Shown piece after piece: positions 52,463-62,412 of a DNA stretch of 64,000 nt; within the stretch, counting starts at the first letter, position 1, and the number at the start of each line of letters is the position of its first letter. The position numbers were made by a program, and so were the translations under genes. The stretch is taken from contig NZ_NJFZ01000042.1 in assembly GCF_002270355.1 (NCBI RefSeq), positions 1 through 64,000 on the forward strand, in the 5' to 3' direction. Below the pieces are notes generated by a model. That model ran no database searches, was not told where the DNA came from, and saw nothing but the letters and a program-made list of their open reading frames with translations. The stretch comes from Flectobacillus sp. BAB-3569 (lineage in GTDB: Bacteria > Bacteroidota > Bacteroidia > Cytophagales > Spirosomataceae).

Positions 52463-55400
52463 ATGATAAAACCGCTTTCTCAACTTGAATTTCTGGTTGA
52501 ACAGTTGCCCAATGCTTCTACTGAACAACTTCCTTATTTCACCGAGCAACTTCGTGAAATACTGGATACACTCAAGGCAAAAGGGAGTCATTGTCCTACT
52601 CTTACCTCTTCAGAAGAACCAACAGAACCCCATGATTTCTTCATAGATTCACTGGCAGAACTGTGTATTTGGGAGTATTTTCCTAGTACGCAACAGTTTG
52701 TATTCTCCGATAATATTGTCAATTATTGGTCAGATTATCAGGTAGGTAATCGCTTGGAGGATATATTTTCAGATGCAGGGAAAGAGGTGCTAGAAAGGAA
52801 TCTGTCCAATGCTATTAAAACAAAAAAAGGTTTTGAAGTGGTATTACAAGCCAATGAGCTAGGCAAAAACCTATGGGTAGAAGTTTCGGCACATTGGAAC
52901 CTTGCCAACACCAATCAGGGAAATGAGAAGGAAGAGGTGTTGATGGGTATTATCCGTGCCATGAAAATAGGTAAACAGGATTTACAAACCATTAATACAG
53001 AGGAGTCTGGCAATTTTGCGTATGACCTCCTAGCAGGCATATCAGACGGTTTTGTGGTTATTAATCAAGATTGGATCATTACCTACGCCAATGAACAATT
53101 AGCAAGTTCTATTCAAACAACTGTTGACCAGTTGATTGGTAAAAATGCTTGGGAGACTTTCCCTGAATTTTCAAACGGCCCATTTCAAGAGACCTGTCAA
53201 GATGTAATGACTAATCGAGAAACGAAAGTGGTCATTAACTACTTTACTCCTTGGAATAAGTGGTTTCAGAATAGAATTTTCCCCGCTTCGAATGGTATTG
53301 CTATTTTTTCTACAAATCTTACCTATGAAAAGCGTCTTGAACAATCGCTCATCAAAAGTGAAGCAGAGTTAGCTTCCTTGGTAGAAAATATTCCATATGC
53401 GATTTTCTCCCTAGATTTATCTTTTTGCTTATTGAAGTATAATGGTGCTTTTAGGAATTTTTGGCTAGAAAAAGCTGGCTTTGAACCCCAAATCGGAGCG
53501 CCATTACCTTATGAAATATGTAGTGTTGCCAATCTGGTTGACTGTGATCTATTCTTTCAAGATGCTATTCGAGGGAAAAGTACAACTATTGAACGAAGAA
53601 TAGATGTTCGGGATTCTGAACAAATTTTTGAGGTGAGTATTAATCCTTCTTATAACGCTCAAAATGAAGTAGTTGGGATTACGGTGCTCATGAATAATAT
53701 TACCTTAAGAAAGCAGACAGAACAAACCCTTCTCGAAAATCAACAGCGATATCAATCTCTCTTTGACCAAAATCCTGATGGTGTATTTTCTTTGGATTTT
53801 GAAGGAAAATTTACCTCCGTTAACGCCGCATTGGCAGATATACTCGAGTATCCAAAAGATGCTCTTTTAGAATGCAAAGTTAGTAATTTTTCGACTTTGG
53901 TATTCTCGGAAAACCTTCAACAAATTTTGCAAAAGACCCTTGAAGGGAGTTCTCAAAATATTGAAATTGATATAAGGACAAGGACTGGGACGACCAAAAG
54001 AGTTCATCTGACCTCGATGCCTATACTGCTCAATGGGCACTTGCAAGGCGTATACGGTATTTTGAAGGATATTACCAGCAGTTTCGAAACTTCACAAGCC
54101 ATCTTAGCCAACGAACAAAAATGGAAACGTGCTTTGGAAGGTAGTCAGCAGGGTGTTTGGGATTGGCGTGTGCTTGAACAAAAAGTGCATTTTTCAAAGA
54201 TTTGGAAAGAGTTAATAGGATATCAAGAAAATGAGTTAGAGGACTCCTATCAGGAATGGCTGATGCGTATACATCCTGATGATTACGAAAGAGTTATGAA
54301 ATCAACCCTTCAGTTGATTCATGATGAAATTCAGTATTTTGAAGAAATATATCGTTTCAAACATAAACAAAATCATTATATCTGGGTGTTAGATAGGGGT
54401 GTTGTGATGGAACGAAATGCTCAAAACGAACCTACTCGAGTAATAGGAACCTTGTCTGATATTTCTCATCTAAAAGCCGTAGAGGAACAACTGCTTAAAA
54501 GTGAAAAGAATCTTACCGACGCTCAGAAAATCGCGCGTATAGGAAGTTGGGAGGTTGACCTACGTAAGAATCATTTGATTTGGTCTAACGAGCAATTTTC
54601 ACTTTTTGGGTTAGATCAAAAAACCTTCAAGTATACTATTGAGGCCTGTTTGCAAAGTATCCATCCCGATGATAGGGATGACTTCCTAAAAGCTTATGAT
54701 CAGGTTTGTGAGGGAAAAGGGCGATTAAACATTGAACATCGTATTGTACTTCCGTCGGGAGAAATACGATATATGCATGAAAGAGGAGAGTTAATCACCG
54801 ACGAATCGGGACAAGCAATAGCCATAAAGGGCACTTCACAAGATATCACCGAGCGTAAACTTATAGAGCTTAGTTTGTTGCAAGAGCGTAACTTCCTGAG
54901 GATTGTTATCGATAATATCCCTGCGTATATCTATTACAAAGATACCGAGCATCGTCACCTATTGGTTAATAAAGTCGGTTTAGATTTATTCGGTGTCGGC
55001 AAAGAGGAAGATTTGCTTCATCAATCAGGGCTAAATTTATTGGAAGAAAGTAGTGCTAATTTGCTCCGTGAGCAAGAGGTATACGTAATGTCTTCGGGTA
55101 ATGCGGTAACGAATATCAAAGAATACTTCCTTACAAAGTCAGGACAAATCAAATGGTTATTGTCCAATAAAGTACCTCTTCGAGACACGAATGGGGAGGT
55201 AATTGGCGTAGTAGGTGTAAGCCGTGATATAACCGATTCGGTTAAGAAAGAATTAGAGCAAGAGCACCTCTGGACGATTTCTCGAAAACTCAATGAAATA
55301 GATATTCTTCAGGTTGCTATCTATGAATCGCTCAGAATTCTGGCCTACTACTTGGACTGTGTGTATGCCGAAGCTTGGATGTTGAATCTTAATCATTCCA

Positions 55401-58400
55401 AACTCAACCTTCACGCTAACTGGTTTGCTGATGAGTCTGTAGCCTTGGATTTTACAGGATTGGCTTTCCAAGATCTCAAAATAGGAGAGTTTCTGCCTGG
55501 AATGGCTTGGGCTACTCAGCGTATTCAGGAATGGGATTTATCTAATGGTTTTATTCCATCTACCGAAAAGCGTATTATCGATAAATTAGATTGTCGTTCG
55601 GGAGTAGCACTACCCATTTTGTTTCGTGGACAAGTCATTGCGGTTTTCTGCTTTTACTCAACAGAAGAACATATATCGAACGATACAGATTTTTTTGATA
55701 ACGTTTCAAGGCAAATTGGGGTAGATTTATCAAGAAGAAAAGCCGAAGACGAGCTCAATATATTCTTTAACTCCTCGCCAGATTTTCTGTGCATGCTCGA
55801 TGCAGATTTTTGTTTTACAAGACTTAATAAAGTAGCTACAGAATGGCTATATGGTACTGAGCGCTCACTTATGGGGCGGTCGGTTTTTGATTATATTCAT
55901 GACGAAGACAAAGAAAAGACCTTACAACAAATATCAGTACTAGCTCAAACGCGTCAGGTAGGGTATTTTGAAAATAGAATCTTGAAAGAAGATGGTGAAG
56001 TTCGTTGGTTAGCTTGGACGGTTGCTTCTATCAAAGAACAAGATCGGGTAATTGCTGCGGCAAAAGATATTACTGAGAAAAAGCATAGTGATCAGCATTT
56101 GAGTTTGTACAAGCACCTTCTCGACAATATGAAAGATTTGGTGTGTTTGTGGAGTCCCGAAGGAAAGCCTATTTATGTCAACAAGTCTTTCCATGAATTT
56201 GCGGGCGATTTTACAGATATAGTAGATAAAAAAATCCCACTTGTCGAGGAGCCTCTTGCTTACAATATTTTTGATTCAGTTTTGAAAGGCCAGCACGTGA
56301 GTCAAGATGTAGTGATTTATGACAATGAAGATTGGATAGATTATTATGTAAGTGCCGGACCGATTGCCGACGAAAATAATCAGATTGTGTCGTTGTTTAC
56401 CATCTTCACAGATATTTCTGAACGGAAAAAACATGAGCGTGATTTGGAACAATATAATGTTCAAATTACTAATATTCTTGAAAGTATTACTGATGGGTTT
56501 TTTGCGGTAAATCACAAATATACAGTGACTTACATGAACGCTGAAGCTGAAAGACTGTTGGGGATGAGTCGTAATTTCTTAATCAATGAAAATCTTTGGG
56601 ATACTTTTGGACATGGTGCGCCATTGAGTTATTATTCTGAATATACTCGCGCCATCGAAGAAAATGTATCAGTATCGTTTGATGACTTTTATGCACCGGG
56701 TAGAAGATGGTTCCATATTAACGCCTATCCTTCCGAGAATGGACTTTCTATCTTTTTTAGAGATGTTACCGAACAAAAGTTGAAAGAGCAGCTTGACCGA
56801 ATCGAAAAAGCAGCTCTGGAATACAACACTTCTCAAGATTCTACATTGGCGCAAGTACTGGAATATTATATCAATCAAGTACAAGAGTTGCAAGGAAGCA
56901 CATTTATTACTGCTTGGCAAGTGGTAGGAAACGAGTTGAAAATGCTCGTAGATTCAAGTTTGGACGAAAATTTGATTACCTCTATCGAAACCTTTGGTTT
57001 TAGTACCAAACCAAATGAGCAAGGAGAATACACCAGTTTGTTTTTCCCGCATAAGCAATTTGTAAAAAACCTTGCCTTGATGCCACAATGGCAACCTTTG
57101 GTAGAAATGCTTAGAGCACAGAGGATTAAGGCATGCTGGTCGATGCCAATTGTTGGAGCGGGCAGCAAAATCATTGGCGTGTTGGCGTATTTCTTCAATG
57201 ACGAGCGAGTGCCTTCGCGAGAAGAAGAGGTGGCGCTCGAAAATGTGAAGCGAGTAGTAACGCTCATTATGGAAAGTAAGCTAGCTGAATTGGCGCTCAG
57301 AGAAAGTAATGAACGTTATAATTTAGTCGCGAAAGCCACCAATGATTTGATTTGGGACTTGGATCTCGAAACCAATGAGATTCTATGGAGTGAAAGTATG
57401 ACCCAAATATTAGGGTATTCGCTTCAAGAAATTACAGGTGATTATTACTGGTGGCTCTCGAAGGTTCATCCCGATGATGCTACAAGAGTTAATTATAGTT
57501 TGCGTAAACATTTGGTCGATAAAAAACTCCACTGGGAGGATGAATACCGCATCCTATGCGCCGACGATTCCTATAAGTTTGTGTACGATAGGGGCTTTAC
57601 GCTTTATGATGAAAACAATAATGCCATTCGAATGATTGGAGCAATTCAGGATGTTTCGCCATTGAAACAAACAGAACTGAAGTTAAACGAGTTAAATCTT
57701 GAACTAGAAAAAAGAGCAAGCGAGCTGGTCGCATCCAATGAAGAGCTCGAAAGATTTGCGTATGTAGCCTCGCATGATCTTCAAGAACCCCTACGCATGG
57801 TGAGTAGTTTCCTGCAACTTTTGCAGAAAAAGTATGATGCCCAACTCGACGATCAAGCAAAGAAATACATTTATTTTGCTGTGAATGGCTCAGAGCGTAT
57901 GAAACAGCTGATACTTGATTTGTTGGAATATTCACGTGTTGGGACCAACCGCGATGCTTTTGTTCTTGTAGACTTGAATGAGGTGATTACAGAGGTCATA
58001 CAGATTTACGACGAAAAAATTAAAAAGGAGCACGCAACAGTATTAGTCAGTAAATTGCCCATTATAGACGGGAATAGGGTACAATTGCTCCAATTAGCTC
58101 AGAATTTGATTGGAAATGCGCTAAAATATCGAGGAGAAAAAGACCCTGTTATTCAGATTGAATTGGATGAAACTGAAAATGATTGGATTTTTTCTTTCAG
58201 AGATAACGGAATTGGTATAGATTCTGCATATTTTAAAAAGATTTTTATCATTTTTCAAAGACTACACAACAAAACAGAATATTCTGGAACGGGTATTGGT
58301 TTGGCTATTTGCAAGAAAATCGTTGAACGCCATAAAGGTAAAATGTGGGTTGAGAGTGTAGTTGGAGAGGGTAGTGCTTTTAAATTTACATTACCTAAAA

Positions 58401-58432
58401 ATAAGCCCAAATTTATCGAAACTAACTTGTAA
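52463..58432 (+). CDS. Giant soluble PAS/GAF sensor histidine kinase (1989 residues)
   Basis: No signal peptide or transmembrane helix is seen, so it is predicted cytoplasmic. By eye the order is PAS-like x7 (about 55-935), GAF (about 940-1095, LCDRxGVALPILFRGQVIAVF-like core), PAS x3 (about 1098-1450), GAF (about 1455-1610, ACWSMPIVGAGSKIIGVLAYFF) and PAS (about 1615-1735). The kinase core has the His box YVASHDLQEPLRMV near 1772, then NLIGNALKYRGE, DNGIGIDSA and GTGIGLAICKKIVERH. The SHDLQEPLR box is of the phytochrome/cyanobacterial-like class. At least 11 PAS units are far more than usual. Signals are unknown. There is no linked receiver, unless it acts with the receiver-kinase at 58895. 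Confidence 0.93.
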   Translation: MIKPLSQLEFLVEQLPNASTEQLPYFTEQLREILDTLKAKGSHCPTLTSSEEPTEPHDFFIDSLAELCIWEYFPSTQQFVFSDNIVNYWSDYQVGNRLEDIFSDAGKEVLERNLSNAIKTKKGFEVVLQANELGKNLWVEVSAHWNLANTNQGNEKEEVLMGIIRAMKIGKQDLQTINTEESGNFAYDLLAGISDGFVVINQDWIITYANEQLASSIQTTVDQLIGKNAWETFPEFSNGPFQETCQDVMTNRETKVVINYFTPWNKWFQNRIFPASNGIAIFSTNLTYEKRLEQSLIKSEAELASLVENIPYAIFSLDLSFCLLKYNGAFRNFWLEKAGFEPQIGAPLPYEICSVANLVDCDLFFQDAIRGKSTTIERRIDVRDSEQIFEVSINPSYNAQNEVVGITVLMNNITLRKQTEQTLLENQQRYQSLFDQNPDGVFSLDFEGKFTSVNAALADILEYPKDALLECKVSNFSTLVFSENLQQILQKTLEGSSQNIEIDIRTRTGTTKRVHLTSMPILLNGHLQGVYGILKDITSSFETSQAILANEQKWKRALEGSQQGVWDWRVLEQKVHFSKIWKELIGYQENELEDSYQEWLMRIHPDDYERVMKSTLQLIHDEIQYFEEIYRFKHKQNHYIWVLDRGVVMERNAQNEPTRVIGTLSDISHLKAVEEQLLKSEKNLTDAQKIARIGSWEVDLRKNHLIWSNEQFSLFGLDQKTFKYTIEACLQSIHPDDRDDFLKAYDQVCEGKGRLNIEHRIVLPSGEIRYMHERGELITDESGQAIAIKGTSQDITERKLIELSLLQERNFLRIVIDNIPAYIYYKDTEHRHLLVNKVGLDLFGVGKEEDLLHQSGLNLLEESSANLLREQEVYVMSSGNAVTNIKEYFLTKSGQIKWLLSNKVPLRDTNGEVIGVVGVSRDITDSVKKELEQEHLWTISRKLNEIDILQVAIYESLRILAYYLDCVYAEAWMLNLNHSKLNLHANWFADESVALDFTGLAFQDLKIGEFLPGMAWATQRIQEWDLSNGFIPSTEKRIIDKLDCRSGVALPILFRGQVIAVFCFYSTEEHISNDTDFFDNVSRQIGVDLSRRKAEDELNIFFNSSPDFLCMLDADFCFTRLNKVATEWLYGTERSLMGRSVFDYIHDEDKEKTLQQISVLAQTRQVGYFENRILKEDGEVRWLAWTVASIKEQDRVIAAAKDITEKKHSDQHLSLYKHLLDNMKDLVCLWSPEGKPIYVNKSFHEFAGDFTDIVDKKIPLVEEPLAYNIFDSVLKGQHVSQDVVIYDNEDWIDYYVSAGPIADENNQIVSLFTIFTDISERKKHERDLEQYNVQITNILESITDGFFAVNHKYTVTYMNAEAERLLGMSRNFLINENLWDTFGHGAPLSYYSEYTRAIEENVSVSFDDFYAPGRRWFHINAYPSENGLSIFFRDVTEQKLKEQLDRIEKAALEYNTSQDSTLAQVLEYYINQVQELQGSTFITAWQVVGNELKMLVDSSLDENLITSIETFGFSTKPNEQGEYTSLFFPHKQFVKNLALMPQWQPLVEMLRAQRIKACWSMPIVGAGSKIIGVLAYFFNDERVPSREEEVALENVKRVVTLIMESKLAELALRESNERYNLVAKATNDLIWDLDLETNEILWSESMTQILGYSLQEITGDYYWWLSKVHPDDATRVNYSLRKHLVDKKLHWEDEYRILCADDSYKFVYDRGFTLYDENNNAIRMIGAIQDVSPLKQTELKLNELNLELEKRASELVASNEELERFAYVASHDLQEPLRMVSSFLQLLQKKYDAQLDDQAKKYIYFAVNGSERMKQLILDLLEYSRVGTNRDAFVLVDLNEVITEVIQIYDEKIKKEHATVLVSKLPIIDGNRVQLLQLAQNLIGNALKYRGEKDPVIQIELDETENDWIFSFRDNGIGIDSAYFKKIFIIFQRLHNKTEYSGTGIGLAICKKIVERHKGKMWVESVVGEGSAFKFTLPKNKPKFIETNL

Positions 58433-58894
58433 TGAGCTTTCGATTTTCGGCTATGAGCTTTAGGCAAAACATTTCCTATTATAAAAGTAGAATGTTCTTT
58501 GCCTAATGTTTACAGCTGGTATCCTAAGGCTTTAAGGCTAATATAAGTTAGTGGGCAAAATAGAATTTAATTTTTGTGCCCAAGGCATTCAGGTATCAGC
58601 TTTCGGCGGTGGGCTTTGTAAAAAAGTATGGCTGTGGTTAATAAAAACATTTTAACACTCTGTGCCTTGTACCTGTTGCCTTGTCCCTAAACACATAACT
58701 TAAATCTTATTCTGCTCGATTACTTAAGTATAATTAATTTTGCAAAATATCGCTTTTTGCTATTAGTAGTTTGCAGTAGGCAAAAGGTTTCTACCACATT
58801 TTCAGAAGCACTTTTACACTTTTGTCTTACAAAATTGAGCCTAATGCAGGTAAAATTAATTTAATTTTGCCACTAACTTAACTTCATTACCACC
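58433..58894. other. Intergenic region with two promoter-like elements
   Basis: No gene is seen in these 462 bases. TAATTTTG occurs at 58735-58742 and again at 58862-58869. The second lies 25 bases before the ATG at 58895, with TTG at 58835-58837 (24-bp spacer), and is the better promoter candidate. No strong terminator of the kinase gene was found. Confidence 0.4.
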
Positions 58895-61288
58895 ATGATT
58901 ACTATAAAACCACAACAATTGAGGATACTCGTTGTAGAAGACAACCTCGGTGACTATATACTTTTTGAGGAATATCTACACGATACAGGGCTAGATGTAA
59001 AGGAGGTTCAGAATGTCATAACGGTAGCTGAAGCTAAACAGGCTTTGGCCAATGCTGATTATGATTTAGTATTCTTGGATTTATCATTGCCAGATAGTAT
59101 TGGGATTCAGTCTATTATAGATTTGAATAAAATGGCAGCTCATATCCCAATAGTTGTGCTTTCGGGTATGGAGGATACTCAAACAACCACCGAAGCAATT
59201 GTAAATGGTGCACAAGATTATCTGATAAAAGGCGAATTAGAGTCAAAACTGCTTTCAAAGACCATTCGATATAGTATTGAACGTAAGCGTAATCTTGAAA
59301 GAATAAAGCAGAGTAACGAGCGCTACACTATGGTGTCCAATGCAACAATTGGTGTGGTTTGGGATGTCAATTTGGCAAATAATGAGGTAGTGCGTTCGGG
59401 AGATACATTCTTACATACCCATGGGTATGAGGAAAAATCGTTCACTTCTGATTTTAGTTTTTGGGGTGAAAGAGTCCATCCTGAAGATATCATTGCTTTA
59501 GAGGCCGTTATAAAAGCTCATTTGCTTTCTCGAAGTAACAAGTTCTGGGAATATGAATATCGTTTTCAAAATGGTGCTGGAGAATATTTCTATGTTCATG
59601 ACCGTGGCTCAGTAATTTATGATGATAATGACGTGCCCGTAAGGATGCTGGGCACTATGATGGATATAACTGAGCGTAAGGTTTCGCAAGAAAAGCTACG
59701 AATATCTGAATACAACTATCGACAAATTTTTGATAATAATCCAAACCCCATGTGGATTTATGATAGTGCCACCATGGAATTTTTGGAGGTAAATCCTGCG
59801 GCAATTCAGCATTATGGTTACGATCGAGAAGAGTTTTTGGAGATGTGCATGGAGGATATTTGTCCGAAAGCCATGCAAAGAGAGTCTTTGTCATTAAAAA
59901 ACAGCTTATTGCAAGTACATTTAAAAGCAGGGTACGAAAAAATCATCGTAGAGGTTACGGCATATCCTATTGATTTCGCTGGTCGTAAGGCTATGCAAAT
60001 GTTGATTAGGGACGTTACCGAAAAAGTTAGAGCTGAGGAAGAAAAACGAATTTTAGTCCATAGTTTAGAACTATTTAGGAATGCGGCCTCGCTCACCAAA
60101 GGGCTTAATGCTTGTCTAGAATCGATAAGGAATTACTTGGGCTGGGAGCATTCAGAAATTTGGATGACAGACTACCAAAAAGAATATATCCGATTACAAA
60201 CCTACAGCTATACCACCGAATTTGAGCATTTTCAAGAAATGGTGGATCCATTTTTGCAAAAAGATGTGAGTCTTGCTCAAACGATATATAACGACAGTCA
60301 CAATCGTCAGCATCCTATTTGGTTGAATAATCTTCACGAAATGGAGGATTTTAAAAGAACCTCTGTTTCTGATAAAATAGGAATACATTCTGGTATTTCT
60401 ATTCCTATCATTTACGATGAAAAGCATATTGGATGGATGGTTTTTTTCAGTAAAGCCGTACATCAACCTGACGACAGTATCCTATCTTTTTTGGGAGAGG
60501 TTTGCAAGCAATTAGGAGCTGAAATCGAAAAGCGAAATGCCGATGAAATGCTCAATCACTTCTTCTTGTTGAGCAACGATTTGCTAGGTATTGCTACGCT
60601 CGACGGCTTTTTTGTCAGAATTAATAACGCTTTTTTACGTGTTTTGGGCTATGACACTCATGAAATCAATGGTCATGATGTAATAGATTTTGTACATCCA
60701 GAAGACAAACAACAAACACTTGAAGTCCTCCGAGGAATTCAAGAAAAGGCTTCGGTGTCGGTAATGGAAAATCGTTTTATTGCCAAAGACCAAAGTGTTC
60801 GTTGGATTTCTTGGTCGGTTACCTATTTGCCCGACGAAAAACTCATATTTGCCTCAGGACGTGATATTACTCAACAAAAAGAAGAGGAACTTCAGTTGCG
60901 TTTGCGCGAGTCTGTGATTACTAATAGCAATGACGCCATTGTGATTACAGAGCCTAACCTCGAAAATAAATGCCATCGGGCTGTTTATTTTAATACGGCT
61001 TTTGTTCGTCTTTCGGGCTTTGACTCAAGCGAAATAATGGCCAATCCAACAATGATGATGGTTGGTGAAAAAACCGATTTGGAGGCAATTGCCAAAATTG
61101 AGGATGCCATCAAAAATTGGAAGCATGAGGAAGTTGAAATCATTGTTTATCGCAAAAATGGTGAGCAATTTTGGGCAAGTTTGGAAGTTGTACCCGTACC
61201 CGATGCTAAAGGTGAGTTTACACATGCAATTTCGGTGTTCAGAGATATTTCTGCTCGCAAAAAGCAGAAGCAGAAAAAGAGGTTTTGA
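58895..61288 (+). CDS. Receiver-PAS-PAS-GAF-PAS-PAS protein, N-terminal part of a frameshifted hybrid kinase
   Basis: At 797 residues, the receiver (1-125) has VVEDNLGDY, Asp in LVFLDLSLPDS (near 62) and Lys in DYLIKGE. PAS domains lie at about 145-270 and 275-390, GAF at about 395-550 and PAS at about 555-670 and 675-790. The frame ends at TGA 61286-61288 just after the last PAC (DISARKK). In the -1 frame the sequence continues as AEAEKEVLIREL, matching the kinase at 40865 (NEAERELLIREL). The break is at the A5 run 61259-61263, where a sixth A, or -1 slippage on C-AAA-AAG, restores one protein of about 1030 residues with the kinase core at 61285. Confidence 0.85.
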   Translation: MITIKPQQLRILVVEDNLGDYILFEEYLHDTGLDVKEVQNVITVAEAKQALANADYDLVFLDLSLPDSIGIQSIIDLNKMAAHIPIVVLSGMEDTQTTTEAIVNGAQDYLIKGELESKLLSKTIRYSIERKRNLERIKQSNERYTMVSNATIGVVWDVNLANNEVVRSGDTFLHTHGYEEKSFTSDFSFWGERVHPEDIIALEAVIKAHLLSRSNKFWEYEYRFQNGAGEYFYVHDRGSVIYDDNDVPVRMLGTMMDITERKVSQEKLRISEYNYRQIFDNNPNPMWIYDSATMEFLEVNPAAIQHYGYDREEFLEMCMEDICPKAMQRESLSLKNSLLQVHLKAGYEKIIVEVTAYPIDFAGRKAMQMLIRDVTEKVRAEEEKRILVHSLELFRNAASLTKGLNACLESIRNYLGWEHSEIWMTDYQKEYIRLQTYSYTTEFEHFQEMVDPFLQKDVSLAQTIYNDSHNRQHPIWLNNLHEMEDFKRTSVSDKIGIHSGISIPIIYDEKHIGWMVFFSKAVHQPDDSILSFLGEVCKQLGAEIEKRNADEMLNHFFLLSNDLLGIATLDGFFVRINNAFLRVLGYDTHEINGHDVIDFVHPEDKQQTLEVLRGIQEKASVSVMENRFIAKDQSVRWISWSVTYLPDEKLIFASGRDITQQKEEELQLRLRESVITNSNDAIVITEPNLENKCHRAVYFNTAFVRLSGFDSSEIMANPTMMMVGEKTDLEAIAKIEDAIKNWKHEEVEIIVYRKNGEQFWASLEVVPVPDAKGEFTHAISVFRDISARKKQKQKKRF

Positions 61289-61980
61289 TTCGAGAGTTAA
61301 CCGATAGTAATACTGATTTAAAGCAGTTTACATTTATCACTTCTCACAATTTACGAGCGCCATTGTCTAATCTAATCGGTATTCTGGATTTGGTAGAGCC
61401 AGAGTCAATTCGTGATGAAATGACGCTAGAATTACTCGAAAAATTTAAAGAGTCGACACTCTTACTCAATCAAACTATCAATGATTTATTAGATGTTTTG
61501 GTAATGAAAAATCGGGTAAACTTAGAGAAAAAGCCTTTGAGTTTGAAAGCTGAATTTGACAAAGTAAAATCCTCTATTGGCTACCAAATCCGAGAAGCAA
61601 ATGCTTCATTGCAAACAGACTTTAGTGGTGTTGGTGAAGTGAGTTTTGACTCTTCTTATCTTGAAAGTATTTTATTAAATTTATTGACCAATGCCATAAA
61701 GTATCGTTCATTGAGTCGACCGCTTGAAATACAGGTGTTTACCATAGATACCCCTAATTATGTTGAACTTCACTTTACAGATAATGGAATAGGTATTGAT
61801 TTGAAGCGTCATCGAAGTAAAATTTTTGGGCTTTATCAACGTTTTCATGATTATCCAGATAGCAAAGGATTAGGACTTTATATCGTAAGTTCTCAAATTC
61901 GGGCGCTTGGTGGAAAAATAGATGTGCAAAGCGAGGTTGATAAAGGCACTACTTTTATTGTGTATTTTGCTAAATCCTAG
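61285..61980 (+). CDS. Histidine kinase core, C-terminal part of the frameshifted hybrid kinase
   Basis: At 231 residues if begun at TTG 61285, it holds a complete kinase core: His box FITSHNLRAPLSN near residue 19, N box LESILLNLLTNAIKYR, G1 DNGIGIDLKRH and G2 GLGLYIVSSQIRALGG. It overlaps the upstream stop by 4 bases (TTGA), so coupled re-initiation is possible if the split is real. Otherwise it is the C terminus of the protein starting at 58895. Close to the core of the kinase at 40865 throughout, including GLYQRFHDYPDSKGLGLY. Confidence 0.85.
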   Translation: MIRELTDSNTDLKQFTFITSHNLRAPLSNLIGILDLVEPESIRDEMTLELLEKFKESTLLLNQTINDLLDVLVMKNRVNLEKKPLSLKAEFDKVKSSIGYQIREANASLQTDFSGVGEVSFDSSYLESILLNLLTNAIKYRSLSRPLEIQVFTIDTPNYVELHFTDNGIGIDLKRHRSKIFGLYQRFHDYPDSKGLGLYIVSSQIRALGGKIDVQSEVDKGTTFIVYFAKS

Positions 61981-62096
61981 GCTTTTGAAACGAAAATCCT
62001 CAATACTGAGTTGAAGAAGTGTAAATACTCTTCAAAGTCGTCAATTTACTTTGTCACATCACTTTCGATAGTCGTTTACAAAAGCTTAATTAAATT

Positions 62097-62393
62097 ATGT
62101 CAGAAAAAAGTTCCTTATCCGCTAATATCATCAGAGCTTTCCTTATCATAGGAAAAATAGAAGGCTACAGCTATTTGTTTTTGTTGTTTGTGGCAATGCC
62201 AGTCAAATACATTTTGCATAAACCCGAAATCGTTAAAATTGGAGGCACCATTCATGGAGTCCTGTTTGTTGCATTTGTGGCAACTATTTTAGCTATGATT
62301 ATTCAAGTAGGCATGACTTTGCGCAAAGCAATGTTGGCATTCGTATTATCATTAATTCCGTTTGGAACTTTTTACCTGAAAAAGACACTATAA
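62097..62393 (+). CDS. DUF3817-family small membrane protein
   Basis: This 98-residue integral membrane protein has about three transmembrane helices. Family hallmarks are RAFLIIGKIEGYSYLFLLFVAMPVKY at the start, the His in GTIHGVLFVAFVA and the final SLIPFGTFYLKK. The family function is unknown. It starts 117 bases after the kinase fragment and ends 19 bases before the HD/Pycsar-like gene, so cotranscription with the latter is likely. Confidence 0.88.
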   Translation: MSEKSSLSANIIRAFLIIGKIEGYSYLFLLFVAMPVKYILHKPEIVKIGGTIHGVLFVAFVATILAMIIQVGMTLRKAMLAFVLSLIPFGTFYLKKTL

Positions 62394-62412
62394 TCGTGTT
62401 GCAATTGTCTTT

